From assembly GCA_030490835.1 (NCBI GenBank), contig CM059972.1:49145452-49209451 (forward strand): DNA of 64,000 nt, written 5' to 3'. Within the stretch, counting starts at the first letter, position 1; every line of letters starts with the position of its first letter. Under the pieces are notes generated by a model. It was not told where the DNA came from, made no database searches, and saw only the letters and a program-made list of their open reading frames with translations. Of this stretch, positions 1 through 10,917 are shown piece after piece. The stretch comes from Annona cherimola (Eukaryota > Streptophyta > Magnoliopsida > Magnoliales > Annonaceae). The translations under genes were made by a program, and so were the position numbers.

Positions 1-922
1 TCAATTGTCAAAACAACCTAAAATGTTATTCTCTACCAAAAAGGAGATTTCCACCACGAGGCCACTTGAATTGCTACACATGGATCTATATGGGCCATCC
101 GACATTTTAACCATTGGTGGAAAGAAGTATGTGTTTATAATAGTTGATGATTTTTCAAGATTCACATGGGTAATTCTCTTAGCTAGCAAAGATGAAGCCT
201 TCTCTATGTTTGTAACTTTTGTAAACTTGGTGCAAAATGAAAAATAAAGTACTATTATGACCATTAGAAGTGATCATGGTGGTGAGTTTGAAAATAAACG
301 ATTCATAGACTTATGTAATGAAAAAGGAATTTACCACACATTTTCTGCACCAAGAACTCTACAACAAAATGGAGTGGTTGAAAGAAAAAATAGAACCATA
401 CAAGAGATGACTAGAACAATACTAAATGAGAGTAAATTATCCAAGAAATTTTGGGGTGAAGCTGTAAGTACAGCTTGTCATGTGTTGAACCGAGTTACCA
501 TTAGAGCAATCTTGAAAAAGACCCCATATGAGATATGGAAAGGTAGAAAATCAAATATTTCATATTTTCATGCTTTTGGTTGCACATGTTATGTTTTGAA
601 CAATGGAAAAACAAACTTGGAAAAACTGGATGCTAAAAGTAATGAGGCAGTATTCCTTGGCTACTCATCAAATAGCAAAACATATAGAGTGTTCAATAAG
701 AGGAACCAAGTTGTAGAAGAGTCAATACATGTTATTTTTGATGAATTTAATCCATGTTCCAAAAGAAAAGATGATTTAAGTGATGCAAATGACGTCACAA
801 GTAATCTTGAAAAACTGCATATGAAAAAGCAAGAAGAATCCACGGAGGAAAAGGTAAGTGAATGTAATAATTCCTACAAACCTCCAACTGACTTAAAATT
901 CAGAAATGCCTATTCAATTTAG
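1..922 (+). pseudogene. Ty1/copia integrase region of element C1 (broken, 5' end outside window)
   Basis: Integrase portion of a copia Gag-Pol polyprotein, which inserts the retrotransposon cDNA into host DNA. The frame from base 5 reads the end of the pre-integrase domain and then the catalytic core. LHMDLYGP carries the first catalytic Asp, SDHGGEFENK the second, and QQNGVVERKNRTIQEM the Glu, which gives the D-D-E set of rve integrases. FLGYSSNSKTYRVFN follows, the usual copia integrase C-terminal stretch. A TAA at 245-247 interrupts the core and a TAG at 920-922 ends the frame before RT, so the protein cannot be made. Gag, protease and the 5' LTR lie left of the window. The family call is firm; the Sirevirus clade is inferred from the 3' end of the element. 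Confidence 0.93.
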
Positions 923-2537
923 CAAGTTATAGGGAATATCTATGAAGGTGTAAAGACTAGAAGGTCAAAACAAAATGTTTGTGGACAATACGCCTTTGTA
1001 TCCAAAATTGAACCAATCACTATTGATCAAGCTCTTGATGATGAAAACTGGATCATAGCAATGCAAGAAGAGCTAAATCAATTTGAAAGAAACCAAGTTT
1101 GACATCTTGTTCCAAGACCAAATGACTGTACTGTCATTAACACAAAATGAGTCTTTAAGAACAAATTAGATGAAAGTGGACTTGTGGTGAGAAACAAAGC
1201 TAGACTTGTGCAAAAGGATACTCACAAGAAGAAGGAATAGACTTTGAGGAATCCTATGCTCCGGTTGCTAGATTAGAAGCTATTCACATCTTACTAGCTT
1301 TTGCATCTCACGTGAACTTCAAATTGTTTCAAATGGATGTTAAAAGTGCATTTTTGAATGGCTATATAAATGAAGAGGTGTATGTTGAACAACCACCTGG
1401 ATTTGAGGAGAAAGATCAATCTAAATTTGTATACAAATTAACCAAGGCATTATATGAATTAAAACAAGCTCAAAAAGGGCTTGGTATGAAAGATTAATCA
1501 AATTTCTGATTGATCATTACTTTCAAAAAGGGAAAGGTAGACACCACTTTGTTTATCAAGTACAAAGAAAGAGACATTTTGATTATTCAAATTTATGTAG
1601 ATGACTCTTTTTTTGTGCTACTAATGAGATCCTTTGTCAAGAATTTTCTGAGCTTATGCAGAAAGAATTCGAGATGAGTATGATGGGGGAGCTAAACTTC
1701 TTCCTTGGACTACAAATTAAGCAACTAAGTGAAGGGATCTTCATAAACTAGTCCAAGTATATCAAAGAAATGTTAAAGAAGTTTGGCATGGAAAATAGCA
1801 AAGGGGCAAACACGCCTATGAGCTCAACCATTAAAATTGACAAAGACGAGAAAGGCAAACCAGTTGATTTAAAGTTATATAGAAGCATGATAGGTTCTTT
1901 ATTATATTTAACTGCTTTTAGACCCGATATACTGTTTAGTGTTTGCATGTGTTCTAGATTTCAATCATGTCCAAAAGAATCACACTTGGTATCTGTACAA
2001 AGAATTTTCAGATATTTAGTAGATACTACCAATATAGGACTTTAGTATCCAAAGGGTTCTAATTTTGATCTAATCGGCTACTCGGATGCAGATTTTGCCG
2101 GTTACAAGGTAGATAGAAAAAGCACTAGTGGAACATGTTAGTTTCTTGGGAACATGTTGGTTTCATGGTTTTCAAGAAAACAAACTAGTGTTTCTCTATC
2201 CACCGCGGAAGCCGAATATGTTGCCGCCGGGAGCTGTTGTGCCCAATTGTTTTGGATGAAACAACAACTTAGGGATTATGGTATGGATTTTAAAGATATA
2301 CCTATTAGATTTGATAATACAAGTGCAATATGTTTAACTAAAAATCCAGTATTGCATTCTAGGACCAAGCATATAGACCTAAGACATCATTTTATTATAG
2401 AACATGTAGAAAATCATGATATATGTTTGGAATATGTAAAAACAGAAGATCAAATTGCAGATATTTTTACCAAACCTCTAGCAAAAGAACCATTTTATAA
2501 AATTAGAAATTATATGAGAATGCTTGAATTAACTTAG
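923..2537 (+). pseudogene. Ty1/copia reverse transcriptase and RNase H of element C1 (broken)
   Basis: Continuation of the C1 polyprotein. RT would copy element RNA into cDNA and RNase H would remove the template. Visible RT motifs are [11 protein letters not shown] (about 1327-1360), YELKQA (about 1455-1470) and the catalytic IYVDD (about 1590-1605). RT ends with SMIGSLLYLTAFRPDILFSV. RNase H shows GYSDADFAG, STAEAEYVAA, RTKHIDLRHHF and the copia C-terminal mark ADIFTKPL near 2460. Damage includes stops near 1101 and 1149, a frameshift near 1215, loss of the normal sequence after YELKQA, a TAG near 1749, and stops near 2045 and 2140. The last 384 bases remain open and end at a TAG at 2535-2537. 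Confidence 0.93.
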
Positions 2538-2559
2538 AAAAGCACACGCTGAGAGGGAG

Positions 2560-2819
2560 CACAGGTTCAGGGGGAGCAGCCTAGCCATTCTCAAAGGACT
2601 AACCCGCTCCATCTCTATTTTTTGATCAATTGACAAAAAGGGGGAGAAGAGATTAGGATTTGAGTTTTGAGTAGTCTCGGTTTGAAATACTTGTATGAAT
2701 GATTTTAAACTGTGATTTATTGGAAATGAAATATGTATGTTAAACTTCAAAATGCAAAAATAGTATGTTGAAAGGTAAACACTCAAATCGGTTTTGTCAA
2801 TCATCAAAAAGGGAGAGAT
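2560..2819 (+). other. Polypurine tract cluster before the C1 3' LTR
   Basis: Non-coding spacer between the end of pol and the 3' LTR. It holds purine runs at 2567-2580 (AGGGGGAGCAG), 2636-2650 (AAAAAGGGGGAGAAG) and 2806-2819 (AAAAAGGGAGAGAT), the last touching the LTR. Plus-strand DNA synthesis starts at such tracts. Several tracts preceded by TTGACAAAAAGGGGGAGA is a hallmark of plant Sireviruses (SIRE/Maximus), which is the basis for the clade call. Confidence 0.8.
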
Positions 2820-4839
2820 TGTTGGAAACATGTGGAAAATAAGCCAAGTCTATGTTTTGATGATTAAAAAATCAAATTGAGTAAGTTTTGGTTACTAACA
2901 TGTTTTGTGAAGATGATTAAAGGATATAAATATGAAGAAAATAAAGCATGACAGGTAAAGTCGATCTCCAAGTCGACTCCGGAATCGACTTAGGCCAAGT
3001 CGATCCCCAAGTCGACTCAAGCAGTGACTTCAAGAGGCATTTTCTGTCCAGAGTTGAAAACGGGGAGCCAAGCTACCAAAGTCGCATCCCAAGTCGACTC
3101 GGCATGCGACTTAGGTTAAGTCGCAGACCAAGTCAACTCCGGCATCGACTTCAACCATAATTTTCTATCCAGAGTTGAAATCGAGAACGAGAGCTGCCGA
3201 AGTCGCATCCCAAGTCAACTCCGCGTGCGACTTGGGTGAAGTCGCAGACCAAGTTGACTTCAGCTTCGACTTCAGTGCGGAACTTGCAGAACAAGTCGAC
3301 TCAATTCTAGACTCAAGTGAAGATGAAGACCAAGTGGACTCAAATGTTTGACTTAGAACAAATGAAGATCACAACGAGTCTAAAGCTAAGTAAAGATGCA
3401 TGGATTCATCAACTCAAATTAAGAGCACACATTTGGACATCATTAGGCACTCTAAGATTCAAGTATTTAAGATTTCAAGATATAGAGCTTAAAGTTTTTC
3501 AAGCTAGGATGATTATACTTGTTGATCATATTCTTGCTTTAAGAATGATTAATTTGATTTTGATGATTAACAAATAATTGAAATATCATTTAAAAGGATC
3601 TAATAAATTTTTCTAAGTGTTCCTAGATATTTTATCTCTAATTATGTGTATGAAAATGAACATGTGAAATAATTTAAGTTTCAAGAGTTCAAGTTCATGA
3701 ATTGCAAGTTCAGCAAAGTGAAGTCTCAGCCCAAGTCGACTTCACTTGCGACTTGGGTGAAGTCCCAGACCCAAGTCGACTTCGCCTGCGACTTCGGACA
3801 GACAGCAAAATGAAGTCTCAACCCAAGTCGACTTCACTTGCGACTTGGGTGAAGTTCCAGACCCAAGTGGACTTCACCTGCAACTTCGAAGGCAAAATTT
3901 TGGACAACAAGTTTTAACAAGACGAAGTCGCATCCCAAGTCGACTTCACCCATCCGAAGTCTACTTCACCCACCCGAAGTCGACTTCACTCATCCGAAGT
4001 CGACTCCACTTGCGACTTCAACTCGTAACGGTCGAAAATTCGAACGTTGGAGCTCTAGATGCACGTGAACCTCCACTCCAACGGCTAGAATCTTTTTTCC
4101 TCTATATATACCATTGATGTATGAACGTTAAGAAAAAGAGGAGGAGGAAAGAAAGAGGAAAACACAAGTTGGGCTTTCATCTTCTAATATTCAAGTGTGT
4201 TGAAGTTATTTGAACAACTATTGAAGCTTCAAGTGCTACAACTTCCAAGAGTGCTTTCAAGATTATCATCTCCACATGACAAGGAGCTTCCGGTGCTTAT
4301 CGAATACATGTTCTAAAGTGTAATCTCTCTTTTATTTATTTGTTTTATGTTGTTGCCTTGGATCGGTGTTGGAGACTGAATTCAAGAAGAAGCAAAATAG
4401 GGGGTTGGTTTGAGTTTGTCTCACTAACGGGTTTTGCTTGGTTGGTTTGAGTTTGTCTCACCAATGATTGGACTTGGTCGGTTGGAGTTGGTCTCACCAA
4501 TAAGTGATTATTGTATATGCCCCCTAGAGCTAAAATCTAGAAGAGAGCGGGTGCTCTAGATTGTATTGAAAATACAATAGTGGAACCCAAGACACAACGG
4601 GTGTGTGCTTGGAAGAGTGGAGTAGGGAAGGTTGCACGAACCACTATATATTGTTGTCTCTTGTTTGATTTGATTACTTATATTTTATATTCCATCTGCA
4701 CCCTCTCATTCTATCTCATATCACGTTTCATCAAGGGGATTGAAATTATAAGGGGTTAAGTTTTAATTTACCAAAGAATTTTTCAAGAACCCAATTCACC
4801 CCTCCCCTCTTGGGTTTTGCCATTAACTCGGGACCAACA
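2820..4839 (+). repeat. 3' LTR of copia element C1
   Basis: Begins TGTTGGAAACATG directly after the polypurine tract and ends GGACCAACA, giving a TGTT...AACA LTR of about 2,020 bp. A TATA-like TCTATATATA is at 4101-4110. The first half is packed with AAGTCGACTY and GCGACTTGGG motifs in both orientations, with 20-bp tandem units at 3941-4000. The tail, with CCCAATTCACCCCTCCCC and TTAACTCGGGAC, is shared with fragments C2 and C3. The following bases ATACT (4840-4844) would be the target duplication, but the matching 5' copy is outside the window. Confidence 0.85.
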
Positions 4840-5843
4840 ATACTAAGCTCCAAGAGTTATAAATAAATGGGAGAACAATCAATATGAAGAAAATCAAGTG
4901 ATTAAAGTCATCTCTGAAGATTTCAAGTTCATCAAGCAAAGCTGAGGAAGTGATGTTGCACCCGAAGTCAACTTCACTTGCGACTTGGGTCAAGTCGAGG
5001 ACCAAGTCGTCCTAGACTGGAACTTGAAGAAGCTGCGGACAGGCAAAGTCACACCCGAAGTCGACTCCATCTGCAACTTAGGGAAGTCGCACCCGAAGTC
5101 GACTCCACCTGCGACTTGGGTGGCAACGGTCGCAAATTTTTTGAATGTTGGCGCATTAAATGCGCGCCACCTACTTCCAAACGTTCAGATTCCCTCAACA
5201 TTTATGAAAGACATTCAATATGAACGTGGAGGGTAGCAGAGAATTCATTGAATGAGCATAACTCCCATCTCTAAGAGCATTAAGTGATCAAACCATCATA
5301 TAGAAGAAGAACCTCGCTTTCAAACTGCCAAGAGCTGCTCGTTGAATCTTTTAGACTGCATTATAAGTTCTTCTCAGTGCCAAATATGCATCTACACATT
5401 AGTAACGTGTAGAAACTTTCTTTTACTTTTTCTTATTGTATCGAACTTGATTTAGTTTGGTTAACTAAGATTAAGTGTAAGCAAAGTAGTGTGTGATTGG
5501 AGTGGAACTCGTCACCTACTTGTGCTGTGAATTGTTGATGCCCCCTAGAGCTGGAATCTAGAAGAGAGCAGTGGCTCTAGTTGTATTTGTGAAATACATA
5601 GTGGAACCCAAGTCACAAGAGGTGTGAGCTTGGAAGAGTGGAGTAGAGAAGGTTGCCCGAACCACTATAAAATCTTGCTCGTTAATTTTTATTTCTGATC
5701 TCAGCACTATATTGCTTTCCATTTGTTTCTTCATATATGGGACTAGATTAATCCGGGGTAAAATTTCTTTTTAAGTTGAAAAATTTTAAATACCCAATTC
5801 ACCCCTCCCCTCTTGGGTATTTGCCATTAACTCGGGACTAACA
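4840..5843 (+). repeat. 3' portion of a second Sirevirus-like LTR (C2), interrupted by C1
   Basis: About 1 kb related to the last two thirds of the C1 LTR. It has AAGTCGACTCC and GCGACTTGGG motifs at 4965-5120, CCCCCTAGAGCTGGAATCTAG near 5540, and the same terminal block ending CTCGGGACTAACA at 5843. The 5' part of this LTR is absent here, consistent with C1 having inserted into it. No primer site follows, so this is a 3' or solo LTR end. GAACT at 5844-5848 would be its target duplication in host element G. Confidence 0.8.
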
Positions 5844-6051
5844 GAACTGAATTCTCAACCGATGGTGCTTCCTTCCAAGTAGGCTCTGAAAAGTAACCAA
5901 TAAAGCTCTAAATTAAAAAAGTATCAAAATTCTAAACTAAAAGGAAAACTAAAACTAAAGCTCCCCTGTAAGAAAAGAAAATTCTTGAGTTGCCTCCTAA
6001 GAAGCGCTTGGTTTACAGTCGTCAGCCCGACTACAGTTTAATCATCTTATG
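5844..6051 (-). other. Post-coding spacer of gypsy element G
   Basis: On the minus strand this non-coding stretch contains AAGCGCTTCTTAGGAGGCAA (about 5990-6010), the counterpart of the GCGCTAAATGGGAGGCAACC box that follows the coding region in E1 and E2. It marks the end of the coding part of G. No RT, RNase H or integrase lies between it and the protease. The 3' LTR of G is not in the window. Confidence 0.7.
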
Positions 6052-6597
6052 TTAACCAACTCCAACTTTCTCATTTCCCTGATTCTTTTTCTTGCCTCCA
6101 GATTTTCTCGCATTCGTCGTTCTTTGAATTGGCCTCCATATTTGCTTAAGAACTTTTCCTGCCAATGAACCATTGCAATTAGTTTTAGAAGAACGACAAG
6201 AAGGAGAAGGAATAGTTACCAGTTTGTCAGCTTTTCTCTTTTGTTCATCAGATTTCTGTTGTTTCCATTTCCCGCTTTCAAATGTTGCCACCAATTTAAC
6301 AACTTATTGATTGAAGTCTTCCACAGCTTCTCCTTTACTTATAGATGTCCGAGTTAGGTTACTTGAAATTCCTTTATCTGTTGACTCATTGACTACGTCA
6401 ACCCGTAAACAAGAGTTATCGAGAGAGGGGTTTTTCATGGCTGAGAAGAGGTTGAATTTCATTTTTTCATGTCCAACTGTCATAGAAAGTTGACCATTCT
6501 TGATGTCTATGATGGCTCCAGCAGTGGCTAAGAAAGGTCGTCCAAGAATGATTGGAATTTGGTGGTCCTCCTCCATGTTGAGAACTACAAAGTTGAC
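6052..6597 (-). pseudogene. Gypsy element G protease C-terminus plus lysine-rich tail
   Basis: Minus-strand continuation of the G Gag-protease polyprotein, separated from its N-terminal half by solo LTR T1. It opens with HQIPIILGRPFLATAGAIID, the C-terminal retropepsin motif of Tat/Athila-type gypsy elements. A short acidic linker follows, then an in-frame stop at 6304-6306, then about 80 residues rich in Lys, Arg and Ser ending near 6052. In autonomous relatives RT would begin after the protease; here the frame runs directly into the post-coding spacer. The basic tail has no recognised domain. The 10144-10650 segment joins in frame once the LTR is ignored. Confidence 0.85.
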
Positions 6598-9500
6598 TGT
6601 GGCGCCCCGAACCGGGGTGCCTAGAAGCCTTACTCTAAGATCTTGTCGATTGGTAAGTGTGAATCAGGATTGTTGCTCTGATTATGCGGCGAGTACTTAA
6701 TTGGATCTTGTCCAAAAAAATTTTCTTTTTCTTTTATCGCATAGAGACACATACTTATCATCAAATTTCAATTATCATTGATAACATTCATACTTGTTTT
6801 TGTACAATACAGGTTATTTTAACCTGGTCATTTCATACATACATAATTTGAAAACTTCGTACTATATGTTCAGTCATACCATATACAGATCAGCATATCA
6901 TAAAATTTTCTTCATACCTTCTTTTTCCTTTCCTTCCTGACCTGTGCTGTACCTGTCTATGTTTTGAAATGCAAAACGTGAGTCAAAACTTGGTAAGCAA
7001 GCATTTTCCATTTAAATGCATTTCTCTTGTTCAATAGTAAACACTTATCAAGTGATCTACTATCAATAAGTGGAAACCTTTTTATAAAACCTTTCATATT
7101 TCATACCAAAAACATATGCTTGTAAAACTTTACCTGTATGGACATATTTTATGTCCTAAGATATTTTTCATAAAACTTCTTTTCTCCAAGGACATTCTCA
7201 TGTCCTTAAAACGTTTTTCATAAAACCTTTTCAAAACAAAAATATGCATCATGCATTACGTTTCTGTTCGTCTGGTAGGTGACACTTACCAAGTGATCAC
7301 CCTTTCCTCCTTAGGAGAGAAACCATTTCAATTGATAACTCGCGAGCCAGGCAGTTATCCATGTCCTTCTCCCATTTCAAGGAGGGCGCCGGCGGCATTT
7401 TGCCTTTTGAAGCGACTTGGCCTATGTAGAGGGGGCCCATCTTGCAACTGCATCCGGTCTGCATATCCTCTACAGTAGACCTAGTACATAACTCATGTGC
7501 ACATTTCTTTCTCTATATTCATATGCTAGCATGCTTTTTATAAAACTCCACAGACCCTAGTCTGTGACTTTTCCTTTTCAAAACTTGATGCTAGCATGTC
7601 ATTTCAAAATAGTACAGACCTCGGCGTGTATTCCCTTTTCTAACTTGAAAACTTGGCACAGCGCAAGTTAACAAGTTAATAAAATATATTTTGTAAGGAT
7701 GACCAACCTTAAATAATTTTGAAAACATTTAAATAACACATTTCTAAATCATTTAAAATATTTGAAGGAAATATTTGAGAAATAGTAATTTCAAAATTTT
7801 GCTAAAATATTTTTAAATAAATTTTGAGCGGTAAAACAATTTCAAAAACATTTTAATATCTAAAGACAAAAGATTTTGCGAACGCTTTTCTTCCCATTTC
7901 TGGGTTTTTCATGAACAAAGGATATACCGATGCATAATTTATTTTTTTATATGATATCATATTCTTTGACCACACGACACATGGGTTACTTCTATATGAA
8001 GGCAAGCTTGTATGATCCTTTGGTCATTACTTAAAAAAAAATCTTCATTCAAATCGATTATCGGTTGGCCTTCCTTAAATCCGCTTCAAAAAATTTTAAT
8101 AAATCATTTTAAATTCATTTGATAAAACCAAATATTATTTGGAAATCAAAATTTTCCTTTTCCATTATAATGCAACCATTTCCACATTTTTCCTTATTTT
8201 TATAAAGATTTGCTTATGATAAAACAATTCCCACATAACTCAACATTTCTCCTTACTTTCATATGGATTTGCTTATAATAAAGCAATTCTAACATATTCC
8301 ATGGTTGCAATATAAAACATATATAATCATTTTAAAAAAGTTTGCTTGCTTACCTTTGCTTTGCTTTAATCTGACTCCTTTATCCTTTCCTTTCCTTTTC
8401 CTATACAAGTGAAAAGGATATACATATTTTATCATACATTAGTCATATTTATTTATGACCTTATTTTTCTTCATAATTTCTTATAGAGGTTAACCTTAAA
8501 AATACTTGGTCATTATTTCCTTATATGGATTTTTATCCATAAATCCTTTAAAATTCCATCCATACATCCTTATAAAAATAAATCTCAATTTTTCCCAAAA
8601 TCACGCTGTTTAGTGTTCATAGTACTGTTCATGTCACTGTAGTAAATTACTGTTCATCCGAGGTTACTGTTCAGAACATGTTGGTTACTGTTCATGGGTT
8701 CCAAAAATCGATATTTTTTTCAAAAATAAAAAATTCCATGACATAGCTTATGTTTAGTATGTTATGGGAAAATTCATGAATTTTGAATTTATCATCATTA
8801 ACTTGGCTAAATAAATCATTTTCTCCATATACTAAAAATCAACATAATTTCACTTAAGCATAATCCTTAATTCCAAAATTCATGAGTTTAATATATCATC
8901 ATTTCAACATCATAATTATAATAATTATTCATCCCAAATCATCATTTATCAATATTGGAGCATTATTTACATATATCATATGCTATTTTCCTGAATGCTT
9001 TATCTTTGCTCCAAAATTTTGATATTTAGGCATAATACCATTTGGGCATTATAAATATACTTATTTTCTCATGCTTAGGTATTATATAAGCATGGTTTTA
9101 CCTTATCTAACATCCAAAACAAGTTTGAAGAGAATTCACTTACCCCAAGTGAAGATATGCTCCTTCTTTCTCCTCTTTCTCTCTCATCTCCTTCTCTCCT
9201 TACTTCTCTTGGCTTAAAACGTGGGTGGGGGTGGGAAAATGAGCTATTGCTCAAGCTTGGGAGCTAGGATGTGTGTATTGGATGTCCACCCCTTGGCCCC
9301 TATTTATAGTTTTTAATTTTTCATGAAATTGTAATTTACCCCCTTGCTCAAGGTATTAAATTATAAATATATTTTTTTCTAATTTCCAAAAGGTGTGTTG
9401 AGCCTTGTGCAGCCACCCTACAGCAGCTCAAGCCCCTCCTATGGCAGCCCTATTTATTTATGATTTTTAATTTATTAAAATTAATTTTTTAAGCTAATTC

Positions 9501-10138
9501 AATCTCATCTATTGATCTTTGATGAGGATGAATTTGGGCCATTGAATTTTGGTCAAAATTTTGACAGCCCCTGCACGCCCCTGCCCCCTTGCAGATTTGC
9601 ATTAATTATTTTTTATTTTTAATTATTTTAATTTAATTAAAAAGTCAAAGGAAATTAATGAAAAAGTAAAGCTACTTTTTGATCTTCAAATGACGTTTAA
9701 TCTTGACCTTTAATTCATAATTTTCATCACATCTTAAACCATTCATCATGATCATCATAAATATTTGGCCATCCATAAAAAATTTCATCGAAATCCGACG
9801 TCCGGATTGCAAATTATAAATTTTTCTTCAATTTTTCATTAAAATCCGGAATTCCATTAAAATATCAAAAAGTATTGCTATTTCGTCTTGTAGTGATTAA
9901 ATCTCCTTTTTCGTCATTTTGTGATTAACCCTTAATCACATGTCTTAATCCCTAAGTTACTATTCACATGCACTATTCGCGTGGGTTAAATCCTTAATTG
10001 CACTATTTTAACCTCTAATACACACATTGGCAAATATAACATAATTCACGAATTTTATTTATCATAAAAATCAGTAGAAGAATCTATGATTTACAACCCT
10101 AGGTTTACATGTGTTATTCTAGGATTGCAGGTTTCACA
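6598..10138 (-). mobile_element. T1: solo LTR of a Del/Tekay-like gypsy family (3.54 kb)
   Basis: In sense orientation it starts TGTGAAACCTGCAATCC and ends CGGGGCGCCACA. It is flanked by TTGAC (6593-6597) and TCGAC (10139-10143), a 5-bp duplication with one later change. No internal sequence, primer site or polypurine tract is attached, so it is a solo LTR left by recombination. A TATA box (CTATAAATAGG on the minus strand) lies at 9299-9309. The GC-rich block shared by all T LTRs is at about 7335-7450, and repeated ACTGTTCAT motifs occur at 8610-8695. It splits the protease of G. No gene is seen inside. Confidence 0.92.
9299..9309 (-). promoter_or_regulatory. TATA box of the T1 LTR
   Basis: CTATAAATAGG on the minus strand, followed in sense by a purine-rich AGAGAGAAAGAGG leader near 9170. 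Confidence 0.55.
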
Positions 10139-10143
10139 TCGAC

Positions 10144-10650
10144 CGAGATGAACAACTTGCCGACTTTCAATGGAACATCTTCAAGAATGCCAACCGAGAA
10201 TTTGATTGAGCGATTGGCCAATTGGAGAGACATAGAAGTTAGTCTTGGATCGCCAATGTTCAGCTTTTTATAGATGGAGAGAGGGATCAGACTTACACTA
10301 GCTCCGAGATCACATAGCGCCTTGCTAATTTGGACATTACCAAGAGCACAAGGAATACAAAAGCTCCCAGGATCCTTTAGCTTTTCAGATAGCTTGTTTT
10401 GCAAGATGGCGCTGCACTCCTCAGTGAGTGCAATGGTTCCGTGCTCCTCGAGCTTTCTTTTGTTAGACAATATCTCCTTTAGGAATTTTGCATAAGTTGG
10501 CATCTGAGAGATAATGCCAATAAAAGGCACGTCGATTATTAGGTTCTTGAGTGTTGAAATAAATTTCTTGAACTGCTTTTGAAGTTTTGCCTGTCTTTGC
10601 TTTTGAGGGAAGGGAAGAGGAGGCTTGTAAGGAGGTGGTGGGACGTACAG
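10144..10650 (-). pseudogene. Gypsy element G: end of Gag and protease N-terminal half
   Basis: Minus-strand coding stretch running toward T1. It contains the proline-rich linker YVPPPPYKPPLPFP, then the pre-protease motif QMPTYAKFLKEILSNKRKL, then the retropepsin active site in KALCDLGASVSLIPLSIY (Asp-Leu-Gly-Ala), and ends at VGKLFISVD where T1 begins. Aspartic protease would cut the Gag polyprotein. On its upstream side (10651-10655) the frame is broken by E2, and the preceding Gag codons resume at 32083. This segment has no internal stop. Whether the frame was intact when E2 inserted cannot be told. Confidence 0.9.
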
Positions 10651-10655
10651 CTTCA

Positions 10656-10917
10656 TGATAACTCGTATTTTTACGAGTTATCATGGCCCATTTCAGACTT
10701 GATTTGTGCGTTAGTTCGAGAGATTAGTCTTAGTTTGCATTCATTTAGCTTAATTTTCATCCGCTTTGCATTTTAGGAGCATTATTTAGTTTTTAGGCAT
10801 TTTTAGTTCATTTAGTTAGTTTTTCCATCTTTTGCAGGAAGGACGGGACATATGAAGGCAAAGTAAGCGAGTCGAATGCAGATTGAGGCAAGTCAGAGGC
10901 AGGTGGATGGCGCCTAG
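10656..10917 (+). repeat. E2 5' LTR, first 262 bp (split by E1)
   Basis: Starts TGATAACTCGTA at once after CTTCA (10651-10655), one half of the E2 target duplication; the other half is CTTCT at 32083-32087. The first 28 bp form a perfect hairpin: TGATAACTCGTA, a TTTT loop, TACGAGTTATCA. It stops at GGCGCCTAG, where E1 is inserted, and resumes at 22436. Confidence 0.9.
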
